From Termitomyces sp. T153 (Eukaryota > Basidiomycota > Agaricomycetes > Agaricales > Lyophyllaceae): a stretch of 64,000 bases of DNA. The DNA lies in NCBI GenBank assembly GCA_018296165.2, contig JACKQL020000049.1, positions 332,021-396,020 of the forward strand, read 5' to 3'. The stretch's first letter is position 1; each line of letters starts with the position of its first letter. Under the pieces are notes generated by a model. The model was given only the letters and a program-made list of their open reading frames with translations. It searched no databases and was not told the DNA's origin. This document shows positions 21,851 to 32,210 of the stretch, in pieces. The position numbers and the translations under genes are program-made.

Positions 21851-22570
21851 TGCTTGAGGGTGCCAAAGGCAGCTTGCTGCAGGGACTCTCACTGCCATGA
21901 AGTGTCCTTGACAGTGAGGTTGAAGAGGGGACACACATGGTGGGAGAAATTCTGTAGAACCTCTGGTAAAAGTTGACAAACCCAAGAAAGGCCTGTACTT
22001 CCTTCTTGTTCCTTGGCTCAGGCCACTCTGCTACACCTGCCACTTTAATCAGGTCTATCTTGCCTGTTCCATGTGAGATGATAAAATATAGGTACTCCAT
22101 CTTAGTCTGCTCAAACTCACACTTCTCTGGCTTTAAATAGAGCTGGTGTTGGTAGAGGTGTTCCAAGACAATGTGCATGACCTGGCAATGCTCCTCCAAG
22201 GTTTTAGTGTAGATGACAATATTGTCAAGATACACACAAATAACACCTTCCACAATCAGATCAAGGAAGATGTCATTCATCATAGTTTGGAAAGTTGCCA
22301 AGCTATTGGTGAGACCAAAGCACATCACCAGAGGCTCAAATAATCTGCAATTGGTTTGGAATGCTGCCTTCCACTCATCTCCTTCTTTGATATGCATGTT
22401 GTTGTAGCCCCAATGGATATCCAACTTGGTGAAGTAGCATGCACCTCAAAGGTTGTTGACAAGTTCAGAGATGAGTGGTAAGGAATAGCAATTCTTCACT
22501 GTCATTGCATTCAAGACTCAATAGTCCTGAACCAGATGAAGAGACCCATCCTTCTTCTTAATGAAAAAGA
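21851..22570 (-). pseudogene. C1 reverse transcriptase
   Basis: Minus frame 22424-21840 (194 codons) with MDIHWGYNNMHIKEGDEW, FQTNCRLFEPLVMCFG, SLATFQTMMNDIFLDLI, KPEKCEFEQTKMEYL and FLGFVNFYQRF. The catalytic box is YLDNIV, with the second Asp of YLDD replaced by Asn. Upstream, 22425-22570 has FFIKKDGSLHLVQDY-like sequence in another frame. Confidence 0.8.
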
Positions 22571-24515
22571 CTATCACCTACCTCAATGGTTCTGTCTGGA
22601 GACTCTGAGTCCAGAGCACCAGCAGATTCTCCTTTGCATTCATCTTCCTTCTGAGGTTCACATATAACACCTTGATTATCCCCATAGAGGGCCTTTCTAC
22701 AAGGGAATGCCAGAGGGGGGGATTTAAGAGGTCAAGGTCAGTATAAGGGAGATGCCCAGCACAACAGGCATGCATGGCAATACACTCACAAATCTTTGCT
22801 CTATGCTCCTTATGGGCTTCTTTGGCACAAGTCATGCAAGAACAAGAGCAGTGGCTCATCTTCACCTTGCCCTTAGTCCAGTCAATCTTGGGGTTGTGTT
22901 TGCATAACCAGATGAACCCCAAGATCATGCCTTGTTTCCTCAAAATAGTAATGGCAAAAGTGGCTTGCTTGGAGTGGTTTTGGTAACAGAGGACCAGGTC
23001 CACTACAGAGCAAATAGAGCCAGCTTTATTGAGCATGCCATCAGCATTGTACATGAGGATAGGACAAGATGGGGGGTGAGTGGTGAGATGATGTTGTTGC
23101 ACATAATCTGTGTCAAGAAAGAGGCCCTTGCCCCACTGTCAAGCAGGGCAACCACACTTTGGATCTGCTGAGTGTCCATCATTTCAATTTCTACCTGTTG
23201 TCACAACCTGCTCCCTGCACCCCCAACATTGTTCCCAGCCTGCTCACTTCCCTGGAGTCCCTCCCCAATGCCTCGTCAAACCCCCCAACCAACCACTTTC
23301 TGCACCCACCCTAGGTAACTCTGACACTTCTCTAGCAAACCCCAATGGCCCCCTGGCCAACTCCGACACCTTCTCTGCAGCTGTCAATGCTTCCCCTAAG
23401 CCCCTGGAACCCTCTCCCACTGTCCCTGACCCTGCCATACATTCCTGGCTCACTACCATGGTTCACCTGACCTACTCTGAAGCATCACAATGAACCCAGA
23501 GCAGCCCACATCCCCAGCTGATCCCATCAGAATATTGCCATGGCCCACCCCTTGATTGCAACTAACACCTGTTGACTCCACATGGCTCCATTGAGCCCTG
23601 CTGCCATACCTGCTGTTCCCTGGAGCTCTCCCATAGTCAGTATATAACCGTAAAATAGCACCTTGTACTCCAGTCTTGATATTACATTAACTGGTTACTT
23701 GTGTCTTGTGTTTCTTTCTGTCTCTGTTTCTATTTTTAGCCTTAAATCTATCTCTTTTCTCCATCTCATCTTGTCTTGCCTCTGTCTTGTCTCAATTGTC
23801 TCTATTTTCCTTTGTTTCTCTAAGTTCTTTAAATCTCTAACATCCATATAAACTCCACACATGCACTATGACCTCTGAACATTCTTACAACACCCTGAAC
23901 CTTGCCCTTTGCTCAGCCTCAGAACCCATCAAGTCTTGATTGATCCCCCATCAAAGTCCGGCTCTGCTCCCATCATTTGTGAAGCCTCTGCTTGCCCTGC
24001 AGTCTATTTGTGTGCCTACAGACTTGTTCCTGACACCCACCCAAACCCAATGTTTAACACACTTAGTCTTAGACTTCCCCAGACCACTCCAGACTTGCTC
24101 AGGCTGCTCCCCATGACTTTGCCTTGCAAGTCCCTCCAGTCTGCAACAACCCTGGAGCACTAGGTTATAAGCACAGGACATCACATCTGCCTAGTAAGGA
24201 CTTGCCCAGTGTAGCTGAGCCCCCATAGTCAGTGGAACCTGACACCTGTGGCTTCAGGGAGTTTGCAGAAGGGGTGGAAGTAACAACATAGCAATGGAGA
24301 TAACAGCATTCCCAGGCAGGAATCTGAAGGTGTGAGTTGGGATGTATGTTCCCAGTGGAGACTTTAGCTGGAGAGGATGTCTGTACCTCTAAGAAAGGGC
24401 TTATCATTTTGGGCATAGTATCATGGGCAGCAAGAGATATATTGAGGGCATACAGGTCATCCATTGCCCTTTTAAAAATTCTTGAACAACTCTGCAGGCA
24501 CCTCCTCCAATACAT
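22571..24515 (-). pseudogene. C1 protease region, split by LTR B4
   Basis: The minus frame 23102-22578 has MLNKAGSICSVVDLVLC, KQGMILGFIWLCKHNPKIDW and a Cys-rich stretch. The active site (VVALLDSGARAS-type residues, about 23150-23120) is just upstream of B4. B4 sits at 23199-24244, and linker sequence continues at 24245-24515. Frame changes and the insertion inactivate it. Confidence 0.7.
23199..24244 (+). repeat. Solo LTR B4 (family B)
   Basis: Starts TGTCACAACCTGCTCC, ends GTGGAACCTGACA, perfect duplication CCTGT at 23194-23198 and 24245-24249. It aligns well with B1, but nearly every B1 CpG is TpG, CpA or TpA here, for example GACACTTCTCTAGC at 23323 against GACGCTTCTCCGGC at 6147. Confidence 0.9.
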
Positions 24516-26985
24516 TGGCTACCTCATTGGAGGGAAAAGCTGCAGGCATGTCAGGAGAGGGGATTTCAGTTGTGTCCCAGGCAATCAGGAGTTGGATGAG
24601 CAGCTCTTCTTGCTCCAATGCTGACAAGTAGTGGACTTACAGCCTTTGAGGACAGTAATGAGCAAAGTGGCCAGCCTTTCCATAGCATCAACACAACAGA
24701 GGAGTAGAGGATTGCTGTTGGGATGCATCAACATCCATTGGGACTCTCTGGGGTAGGGAGTGCATAGGAGCTGGTAAGAGAGCACAGAAGGAAGAAATAT
24801 GAGATGGACTAGGAAGAGTTGCACCTGCTTGTAGGGCTGCTGAAGCATGTATGAAGGGGAAGACTTGAGAGGCAAAACCACTACAAGCAAGGGAAGCATG
24901 TGGGGTGGCCATGGGGTGCTGGGTCCATTGCATCTCACACTGCAGCTCCATCAACTGCCATTGCTCACATGCTACTGTCAGGTTCCACTGACCATGGGGG
25001 CTCAGCTTAACTGGGCAAGTCCTTACTAGGCAGATGCAATGCCCTGCACTGATAACCTAGTGCTTTGGAGAGGTCTGGACTTCAGATATTTGTGAGGGTA
25101 ATCCAAGGGGAGTGGTCTGAGCAAGTCTGAAGTGGTATGGGGAAGTCTAAGACAAGGTATGAGGAAGGGTTGGGCTTGGGGAAGTTCCAGGTACAAGTCC
25201 AGAGGCAAGTATTGAAGGTGTGGGGCAAATGGAGGCTATGCAAGTGATGGGAGTGGGGCCAGAGTTTGATGGAGGATCAATGGATGTTGATGGGTTTTGG
25301 AGTCAAGTGTAAAGTGAGGTCTGGAGTTGGTTATGAATATTTGGGAGTCATAATTGTAAGCATGGAGTTTGTAACAGTATTAGAGTTGAGAGGAATCTTT
25401 GGCACAATAAAGGAAGTAGAGACAAATGAGATGAGACAGAGTTGAGGTGAGATTGAGATAAGAACAAAAATAGATTGAAGCAGAGATATGAGACAATAAC
25501 AAGACAATGGATAGAAATAAAGACAAGACAAGACCAGGAGACTGAGACAGAGGAAATGTAACACAGAGACACAAAACACAAAGAAACAATCAATCAGAAC
25601 ATAGGTAGGTGAGGCAATATCAAGACTAGAGTATGGGATGCTACTCTATGACTTATATACTAACTACTGGGACAGCTCCAGGGATAGTGAGTCTGGTGGC
25701 AGGGCTCATTGGGGTCATGCAGAGTTGATGGGTGTCAGTTATGATCAGTTGGCAGGCCACAGTGATATACTGATGGGATCAGATGGGAGTGTGGGCTGTC
25801 CTGGTCATTGTGATGCTCTGGAGCTGGTTGGGTCAGTCAGAGTGGCAAACCAGTAACATACACTGGCATCAGGAACAGTAGGGGGAGGGTTCCAGGGGCT
25901 CAGGAGAGGAAGGAGAAGCATTGAGGCCTGCAGGGGAACACATCAGAGTTGGCCAGGGGCTGTTGAGATTTGCCAAAGAAGTGTCAAAGTTAGCCAGGGT
26001 GGGCATTGTGGATGAACAAAGGTCAGAGGAGTTTGAGGGGGTGTTGGGGAGAACTCTGGGGGAGCAAGGTGGCTGGAAACAAGGTCCAGGAGTTCAGGGA
26101 ATGGGTAGTGACAGCTACCTTATACTAGGTGTCAATGAGCTCATCATCTGAGCACCCCTCAGCCAGACTGTTGATATGATCCATGAGAGAGGAGTGGAGT
26201 CCATTGCAGAAGGTTAGGCAAAGCTGCAGACCATCTGGATATCTAGCCTGCTCAACTAAGGCACAGAAAGAGTCAATGTACTCATCTAGTGACTTCTCTT
26301 AACCATACTGGGTTTAATCTTAAAGGGAAAGCACTGCAGTCTTGGCAGGGTCCAAGGGAAAGAACTCAGCTTGGAACTTTTTTTCAAACTTCATCCAGCC
26401 ATATAAACTCTCAACTCTCCCCAGACATCAAAAGATACACAACATGTAGGTTGAGGCTTGGCCCACCCTTATGTAGGTGAGGACCCAGGCAATTTTCAGG
26501 GCATCAGAGGTGAAGGCTTCACTGTTCAACTGGATATAAGTAATGCAAGCAAGATTGGAAGGAATGTTCCCCAACTTTAAGGTTCCCATCAAATATGTCA
26601 GGGAGCATAGGGCCAGGAAGTTTGGAGTGGGATGCTACAAACTTTAAGCCAGGTGCAGAAGAAAACCTTCTTACAGCTGCTGGTGGTCCAAGGGAAGGAG
26701 TAGGAGCAAGGGGGAGGCATTTCAGGAGGGCCTGGAGGGAGAGGAACACTGCTTCAGTGATTTGATGTAGTCCAGTGAGTTTGGCAGTGTGGGAGATAAG
26801 AGAAGCTTGGGTAAACTGAACTTGTGTCTCCAGGGACAGCAAACAACTCTAGGCATCATCCTGGGGGCTTGAAGCTTCAGGGAGAGGTGCTGGAGGGGTT
26901 TGTTGGGCCATAGGAGGAGCACAGAGAGTAGCAAGACACTGGTGGAGGAGAGACCTTTTGCAGAACCAAACAGAAACTCAGGCAA
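24516..26985 (-). pseudogene. C1 gag, split by LTR B5
   Basis: The N-terminal part lies at 26985-26114 (LSLETQVQFTQASL, PDIFDGNLKVGEHSFQSC). The C-terminal part at 24975-24585 contains the zinc knuckle, read as C-stop-CYGKAGHFAHYC in the appropriate frame. The stop is TGA where CGA is expected, consistent with CpG decay. B5 separates the two parts. Confidence 0.75.
24976..26113 (-). repeat. Solo LTR B5 (family B)
   Basis: Plus-strand ends TGTCAGGTTCCACTGACC and GGGTAGTGACA, 1138 bp, perfect duplication GCTAC at 24971-24975 and 26114-26118. It is in inverted orientation to B3. Its interior (about 25045-25905) is almost identical to B3's. Confidence 0.9.
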
Positions 26986-27028
26986 TCAAAAAGGGGGCTC
27001 CCAGACTAAATCTAGAGACTTGTTCTGC

Positions 27029-27424
27029 TGTAAGGGTGACCTCTAGAGGCTGTAGCTCAGTCACACAACTAGCAGAGGGAGATCCAAAGTCTATTCAGCA
27101 TTTACAAAAAGTTCTAGAGTTTGGTGGAGGGAGATCCAAAGAGAACAAGTCTAAGAATTCCCAATGCCAGTGTTTGAAAAATTTACTTTAGAGCTATTGG
27201 AAAAAACACCCAACAACAACCAAATCTGGAGTCCAATCAAAAAGTGGAAACATTGTAAATGGCCTTGATCTCCAGACTCCCAGCACATAACTACATACAA
27301 ATATAACCAAAAGATAGCCCTTAGTCAAGAGTACTTGTGGCCTCAAAATGGGAGGCCTACAATGAGCAGATGTCTTGGAATAAAGGAAACAATCCAGGAG
27401 TCTGGCCACAGTGGTCCCCTGACA
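27029..27424 (-). repeat. 5' LTR of C1
   Basis: Plus-strand termini TGTAAGGGTGACC and GGTCCCCTGACA, 396 bp. The primer-binding region is adjacent at 27014-27028 (reverse complement of GCAGAACAAGTCTC). Confidence 0.88.
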
Positions 27425-27861
27425 TGCCTGATGCTGAGGGATCACTGCAGAAGGCAAGTGAGAGGGTGCATGTGCAACAAACAAAGTCCTAACCCCTCCA
27501 AATTAGGCAAAGGCCTCCATGGAATAACACTGCCCAAGATGTAAAGCCCATATGCAATGAAGATGAGTCATGGTAAATGGTATCAAGAGTTGACAAGGAA
27601 GGATGGGTAGGGGTCAGATCCATCTGAATATAGGCAAAAAAGTGGAATATTTTAATGTTCTGTGAAATGCACATGGGAAGATGCCAGGCCAAAGCACCAC
27701 AGCAAAGAATCCAAGATACTAGGCCAGATACTGAACAGTGAGGAATGGTATGGGTAGGAATGGAAGGGGGTGAAGAAAGCAACTCAGAAACAGCCTAGAA
27801 GAACCTTGGAAGATATGTTCAGCAAGGACAGAGTTATAGGGTGGAGTGATAGGGTTGATGA

Positions 27862-28161
27862 ATGATGATGACAATGTTGAGCAAGGACTGTGGCTTGGAT
27901 TAGTGCAAAACCAGGTATTTCTGGAAAGTAGAGATTGATGTGAGTCCAGCAGTGCAGATATTAAGGGAAATGGTCCCACAGATCATAAGATATTTGTGAT
28001 TGATGTTTGAAACAATGATGACAGCACTGAGAGGGAACTGTTGCTTGGATTGGTACAAAGCCAGGTATTGCTGGATAGTGCTTGTTGAAGCACATCCAAC
28101 AGTGCTAAAATTGAGGGAAATGGCCAAGCAGATCACAGGATATTAGTAAATCAGTGATTGA
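27862..28161 (-). repeat. Diverged 150-bp tandem duplication
   Basis: Two adjacent units of about 150 bp. The shared block GCTTGGAT plus ACCAGGTATT occurs at about 27893 and again at 28043, followed in both by GGGAAATGG and a CAGATCA motif. Because the period is 50 codons, the minus-strand open frame 28136-27900 shows a repeated peptide (SISTFQKYLVLHQSKPQ against STIQQYLALYQSKQQ). It may be the relic of a repeat protein or simply a duplicated non-coding unit. A weaker third copy may lie at 28190-28230. Confidence 0.55.
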
Positions 28162-28616
28162 GCATAACATTGAGCATTGAGCATGAAGGGTGGGTGTATA
28201 GAGGCAATCCAGGTATTGGAATTGTCCTGGAAATGAGGGAAGAAGGTGCAAAAGAAACTGAGTTGAACCTAACACTCCTTCCCAAGATATGACCTGAAGT
28301 CTCCTGATGACAACCACCTCTCATCCTCGAACACCTCACATCCAGCCCAAAACCCTCTCCAATCCTTCCAACAAGGAAGGAACCTTCAATAGCAGAAAGG
28401 AAGGTTACAAAGAGGTCCAGAAATGGGTCCAGAAGTCAAAGGGAAACAGAGATATGGTGGAACAGCCAGTTCTGTAATGTTTCTGTTACAGTTTGTGCAG
28501 CTTACAATTCACACTTCATAAGTTAAAACCAGTCATGATTCTGTCTATGAAGTATGAAGTAAGGCACTACCTTACATAAGTACAGTAAAGGGATTTATAG
28601 GTAGCATTAGGAATGC

Positions 28617-28648
<32 letters not shown>

Positions 28649-28650
28649 TA
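28617..28650. repeat. TAA/AAT microsatellite
   Basis: About eleven consecutive TAA units. Confidence 0.95.
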
Positions 28651-28726
28651 AACACCTAGTAATGGGGTATTCCATTACAAGTTCTCCACTATAGCATGGA
28701 GCCACTGGGGCTGAATACACAAAAAA

Positions 28727-28882
28727 TGTAACAGTTGGTTATGAGTGAGCCTCAGTCCCAAGTCCTAAGTGCATATGATAATTCTATAGTGTAAAAGGTG
28801 ACTACACAGTGGTAAGGACAAAGACTAGGGGGGTGGCTGTGCTACTATGTCCAAAATCCGCTAGAGGGCCCAGTCTGTTATA
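28727..28882. repeat. Short dispersed repeat F, copy 2
   Basis: Begins TGTAACAGTTGGTTATG and ends GGGCCCAGTCTGTTATA. It matches 17884-18042 closely over its full length. It abuts repeat G1 on its right. The flanks AAAAA and GGTGA do not form a target duplication. Confidence 0.55.
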
Positions 28883-28884
28883 GG

Positions 28885-29350
28885 TGAACAAACGGATATA
28901 TCTCAAGTGGGGTTCAGATCCCATTCTCACTGGGCATGATACCTAGTACCAAAGTAATGCATTAATTGGCATGAAACAATCAGTGCAGTGATCCAGGATT
29001 GGCCTTACATCCTCATATGCCATAATGCAGTTACACTCAGGAGTTGTTACAACCAAAAGCAAAGAACACTCTCAATAAGGAGAGCAAGCTCCCCTTATAA
29101 GATATACTGTCCTAAAAATTAACCAAACATCAAACCAAACCACTAACAAACCTAACAAAACTTAACTGCTAACATTAACAATCCTAACCAGTTCACCAGC
29201 TAACCTGTGAGAGCAGTAGACAGGTCTCTCCCAGGGTATGTATTATCTCTGACTTATAATGTTTCAATTGTTCTGTTGGTGTAATAGTTATTATAGAAAC
29301 TTTGTTGTATCATGTATCATAGTTGTTGGTTTAATTTTCCCCATATGCAT
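28885..29350. repeat. Repeat G1, with paired tRNA-like modules
   Basis: Related to 45990-46645. A near-palindrome (AAGGAGAGCAAGCTCCCCTT, about 29077) is followed by a run of AACCAAAC/CTAAC-type sequence, as in the other copy. On the plus strand, 29275-29342 has an A-box-like TTGGTGTAATAGTTA and a B-box-like GGTTTAATTTTCC. On the minus strand, 28985-28905 has TTTGGTACTAGGTATCATG. The arrangement suggests a tRNA-derived SINE pair or a composite element. Confidence 0.45.
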
Positions 29351-29706
29351 TTTTGTTCACTAAGTAATGCATTACCATCCTTAATACAATACTGGTATGT
29401 AGAACATCCACTAGCAAGAAAAATGCCTTATGTTATCTAATGTTCCAATCCACTCTGTCTGGAAGAGATAGAGTCTGATGCAGTTCACTGAAAACAATAC
29501 ATACAAAACATTAGTGCCTAGTAGTCTCTAGTAGTCTTTTTGTGTGTATACCACTTTGAAGCATTGAATAGCTGGGTGAGACATACATATCATGGCAGTT
29601 GCCAGATAGGCAACAAAAGTCTGAATTAGGAGACTATGTAGTAGCCTGTCAATCATTAGGTAACAAACAGCAAGATCAATCATATTTTGTGATTTGTGAT
29701 TCTATG
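29351..29706. other. No gene recognised upstream of MITE-1
   Basis: AT-rich and CpG-poor. The short ORF beginning 29599 has no recognisable domain and is interrupted by the MITE. Confidence 0.4.
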
Positions 29707-29714
29707 GTATGTAG

Positions 29715-30461
29715 AGGCCCTGGAAAGCTCCCTAGAAACCTTGTCTGCAAAATAGAGGATTCAACAGGAAATTTTGGCCAAATTTAAGTCCCAAATTTGG
29801 GGATTTGAGGCCTCTGATGAGGCAACCTTGGTCTGTAATGTTGCGGATTTGAGGCTCAGCAAGACAAAATTTTTGGGATTTTGACAACAACATTCTGAGA
29901 ATTCGAGGCAATCTGAGTCCCTTAATTGAGGTGTATGACAGGTTTGCAATGTAAATTTATGTATCAACTTGTTACATGTGTGATAGCACAACAAATCACA
30001 TTGTTGCCCCAATAATCCTCACCTCAGTAATTTTCAGTCTCCATACGCATGCCTCTGTTAACAGTCAGTCATCTTTAACCTTGGGCTTATGCACTTGTCG
30101 GTGATGATGTTCTTCACAAATCTGTGTTACCCCTTGCAGCATTGTGATGGAATGTTTTGCATTGCACAAAACTGAAGCCCATTCTTGCCAAAGCACTGGT
30201 TCTGAACATTTGCATTCCAATTGGAAGGCTATCTCGTAGATAGACTCAAGATATGGTTAGCTATATAGCTCAGTTTCACGACATTCGTGCCAATGTTGGG
30301 TGAACAGAACAAAACAATGAAAAAATGAGAATTTCATTTTTGAGACATATGTTTTGCAAATGTTGTCCGTTATTGCGGATTTGAGTTCCCAAAAATAGCG
30401 GATTTGAGGCCGAGATTTAGGAACTTTTCGGACGAGGTTTCTTGGGAGCTTCCCGGGGCCT
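29715..30461. mobile_element. hAT-type MITE-1
   Basis: Ends are AGGCCCTGGAAAGCTCC and the inverse AGGCCCCGGGAAGCTCCC, continuing to about 33 bp of imperfect terminal inverted repeat. The 8-bp duplication GTATGTAG lies at 29707-29714 and 30462-30469. 8-bp duplications are characteristic of hAT elements. The subterminal word GCGGATTTGAG repeats several times. It has no transposase frame, so it is non-autonomous. It lies 343 bp upstream of the ras start codon. Its left half has lost CpG and its right half has not. Confidence 0.88.
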
Positions 30462-30469
30462 GTATGTAG

Positions 30470-30803
30470 GCTGTTACACTGTGAGATCAGAGCCAATTGA
30501 GTGACGAAGGAAGGTTGGTGCCGCACAAGAGTGCTCAGTTGAAGAGGAGGCAGTAGTGACCATAGGTAAAGAGCCACTAATTACAAAGTCAGACATGGTA
30601 AGGGTTTTCGAGCACTGAGGCCTGTGAGGCCTGAGGCGTACTTTGGTACTAGATGATCGATTTGTTTGGTTAGGCTTGGTAGTCACCCCAATTATAGAGG
30701 TCAGTTAACTATTGGACTTGCTCGTCTCCACGCGCTCCCTCCACTTGTATTTCCCTTTCTCTTGATCTTTTATATTTCTGTACCCTCCCAATCCAAAGTC
30801 GAG
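30470..30803. promoter_or_regulatory. Upstream region of ras
   Basis: 334 bp between MITE-1 and the ras start. CpG-retaining. It ends in a pyrimidine-rich stretch (CCCTTTCTCTTGATC at about 30749) typical of fungal promoters. No TATA box or known operator is clear. The minus-strand ORF 30686-30474 looks like a shadow. Confidence 0.4.
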
Positions 30804-31887
30804 ATGACTTCCAGGGTGCGTTGTGGTCCAACTTTGATCACTGCTCTCACAAGCTGCCACTAATGCACATCATTACGGTAGGCACAATTTTTGCGCGAGT
30901 ACAAGCTCGTCGTTGTCGGTGGTGGTGGTAAGCACAGGGACTCCAAAATTTGTGGCATGTAGTAACTTAAATATGTTAATGGCAAGGTGTCGGCAAGTCT
31001 GCCCTGACGATCCAGTTCATCCAGAGTCATTTCGTGGACGAGTATGACCCGACAATCGAGGGTACGTTTACGTTATCAATGAAATTCTACACTAAATTCT
31101 ACGCGTATTAGACTCGTATCGCAAGCAATGCGTAATTGACGATGAAGTTGCACTCTTGGATGTTCTTGACACGGCGGGCCAGGAAGAGTATGGGTACGTC
31201 TCTCCTACCACTTCGGTGTCATGTCTGGTGTCGCGTGTATGCGGCGGTTGGTCATTTTTAAACCTTCTTGAAAGACTGATATCAATTTTGTTCTTTATAC
31301 GTCTCATTTGAAAGAACTGACAATTTTTGATGTGCAGGGCCATGCGGGAACAGTATATGCGCACGGGCGAGGGCTTCCTTCTTGTCTACTCCATCACGTC
31401 ACGGAACTCCTTTGAGGAAATTAGCACGTTCCATCAGCAAATTCTCCGAGTAAAGGACCAGGACTCGTTCCCCGTCATCGTCGTTGCAAACAAGTGTGAT
31501 CTCGAGTATGAGCGCCAAGTAGGAATGAATGGCATGTCTATCGAGAGCTACTCGGCTTATTGTTGGGCTAACATGTTGGTATGTTGTAGAGGGTCGTGAC
31601 CTTGCGAAGCACTTCGGCTGCAAGTTCATTGAGACCTCAGCCAAGCAACGCACCAATGTCGACGAGGCTTTCAGTAACCTCGTACGTGAAATCAGGAAAT
31701 ATAACAGGGTGAACTTATCTGCCCCCCGACTATATGGCAACTTATCGCTGACATTTTTTCACAGGAACAACACACCGGACGACCCACACCTATGGGAGTA
31801 ACTAGTGGTGTTCCTGGCGTATATGGCGATAAGAACGCACATGACGATCCACATGGTGGTTGCTGCTCCGGTTGTGTTGTTCTTTAA
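30804..31887 (+). CDS. ras1: Ras family small GTPase
   Basis: Seven exons: 30804-30815, 30882-30927, 30987-31061, 31112-31193, 31338-31531, 31590-31708 and 31765-31887. They encode 216 residues. The start [16 protein letters not shown] is reached only by joining the 12-nt first exon. Motifs are the P-loop GGGGVGKS (17-24, Gly at the position of human G12), the effector loop [17 protein letters not shown] in switch II, NKCD, ETSAK, and a C-terminal CaaX box CVVL preceded by two cysteines suited to palmitoylation. The protein should act as a membrane-bound GDP/GTP switch upstream of adenylate cyclase or MAP-kinase signalling. Intron 5 uses a GC donor (G|GCATGT at 31532), needed to restore [14 protein letters not shown]. 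All catalytic residues look intact, so the gene appears functional. It is convergent with CIA30. Confidence 0.93.
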
Positions 31888-32210
31888 GAAGGGTACATCT
31901 TTGATTCCTTCTCAATCCGCGCGTGCTCTATCTCTTCCCCATCCTCTCATCTATTTTACCAGTAGCATTCAATTTTTCTGTCTTGTTAACAATTGTGGAA
32001 GGCTTTGTCGGAACTGAAAGAAATCTGTGTACATATACTTTAGAACCGTCTCAACTTGATGATCCATATATTATCGTTCTCATCTGAATCTGTAGTACAG
32101 TGTTTACCCGGGAAATGGCCACAAGCCTTTGTTTTGCCTTGCTAACCTTGGTTCACATTGGCATGCTTATAGAATTGGTACGAGACTGCCTGAACTCTGT
32201 ATCTGATAGT
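31888..32210. other. Shared 3' intergenic region of ras and CIA30
   Basis: 323 bp between two convergent stop codons. It presumably holds both 3' UTRs and polyadenylation sites. No ORF is supported. Confidence 0.6.

Larger units (their letters stand above)
18538..27424 (-). mobile_element. Ty3/gypsy chromovirus C1 with three nested LTRs
   Basis: Minus-strand element between LTRs 18538-20091 (interrupted by B3) and 27029-27424, flanked by the perfect duplication TGCCT (18533-18537 and 27425-27429). The order from right to left is gag, protease, RT, partial RNase H, integrase and chromodomain. B4 interrupts protease and B5 interrupts gag. Stops, frameshifts and an RT-RNase H deletion make it inactive. 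Confidence 0.88.
27430..28726. other. No gene recognised; old repeat-like DNA
   Basis: CpG-poor sequence that hosted the C1 insertion. It contains the 150-bp tandem repeat listed separately and a TAA microsatellite. The weak minus-strand ORFs (27489-27782, 27719-27979) have no motif I recognise. Confidence 0.4.

Noticed and set aside
28617..28650. Array of short repeats considered as CRISPR
   Set aside because: It is a pure TAA microsatellite without spacers, and CRISPR arrays are not expected in a eukaryotic genome.
30474..30686. Minus-strand ORF upstream of ras
   Set aside because: No recognisable motif, overlaps the expected promoter and has no codon or family support.
31062..31110. Possible frameshifts in ras
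   Set aside because: Breaks between open segments all coincide with good donor and acceptor sites, so they are introns, not damage.
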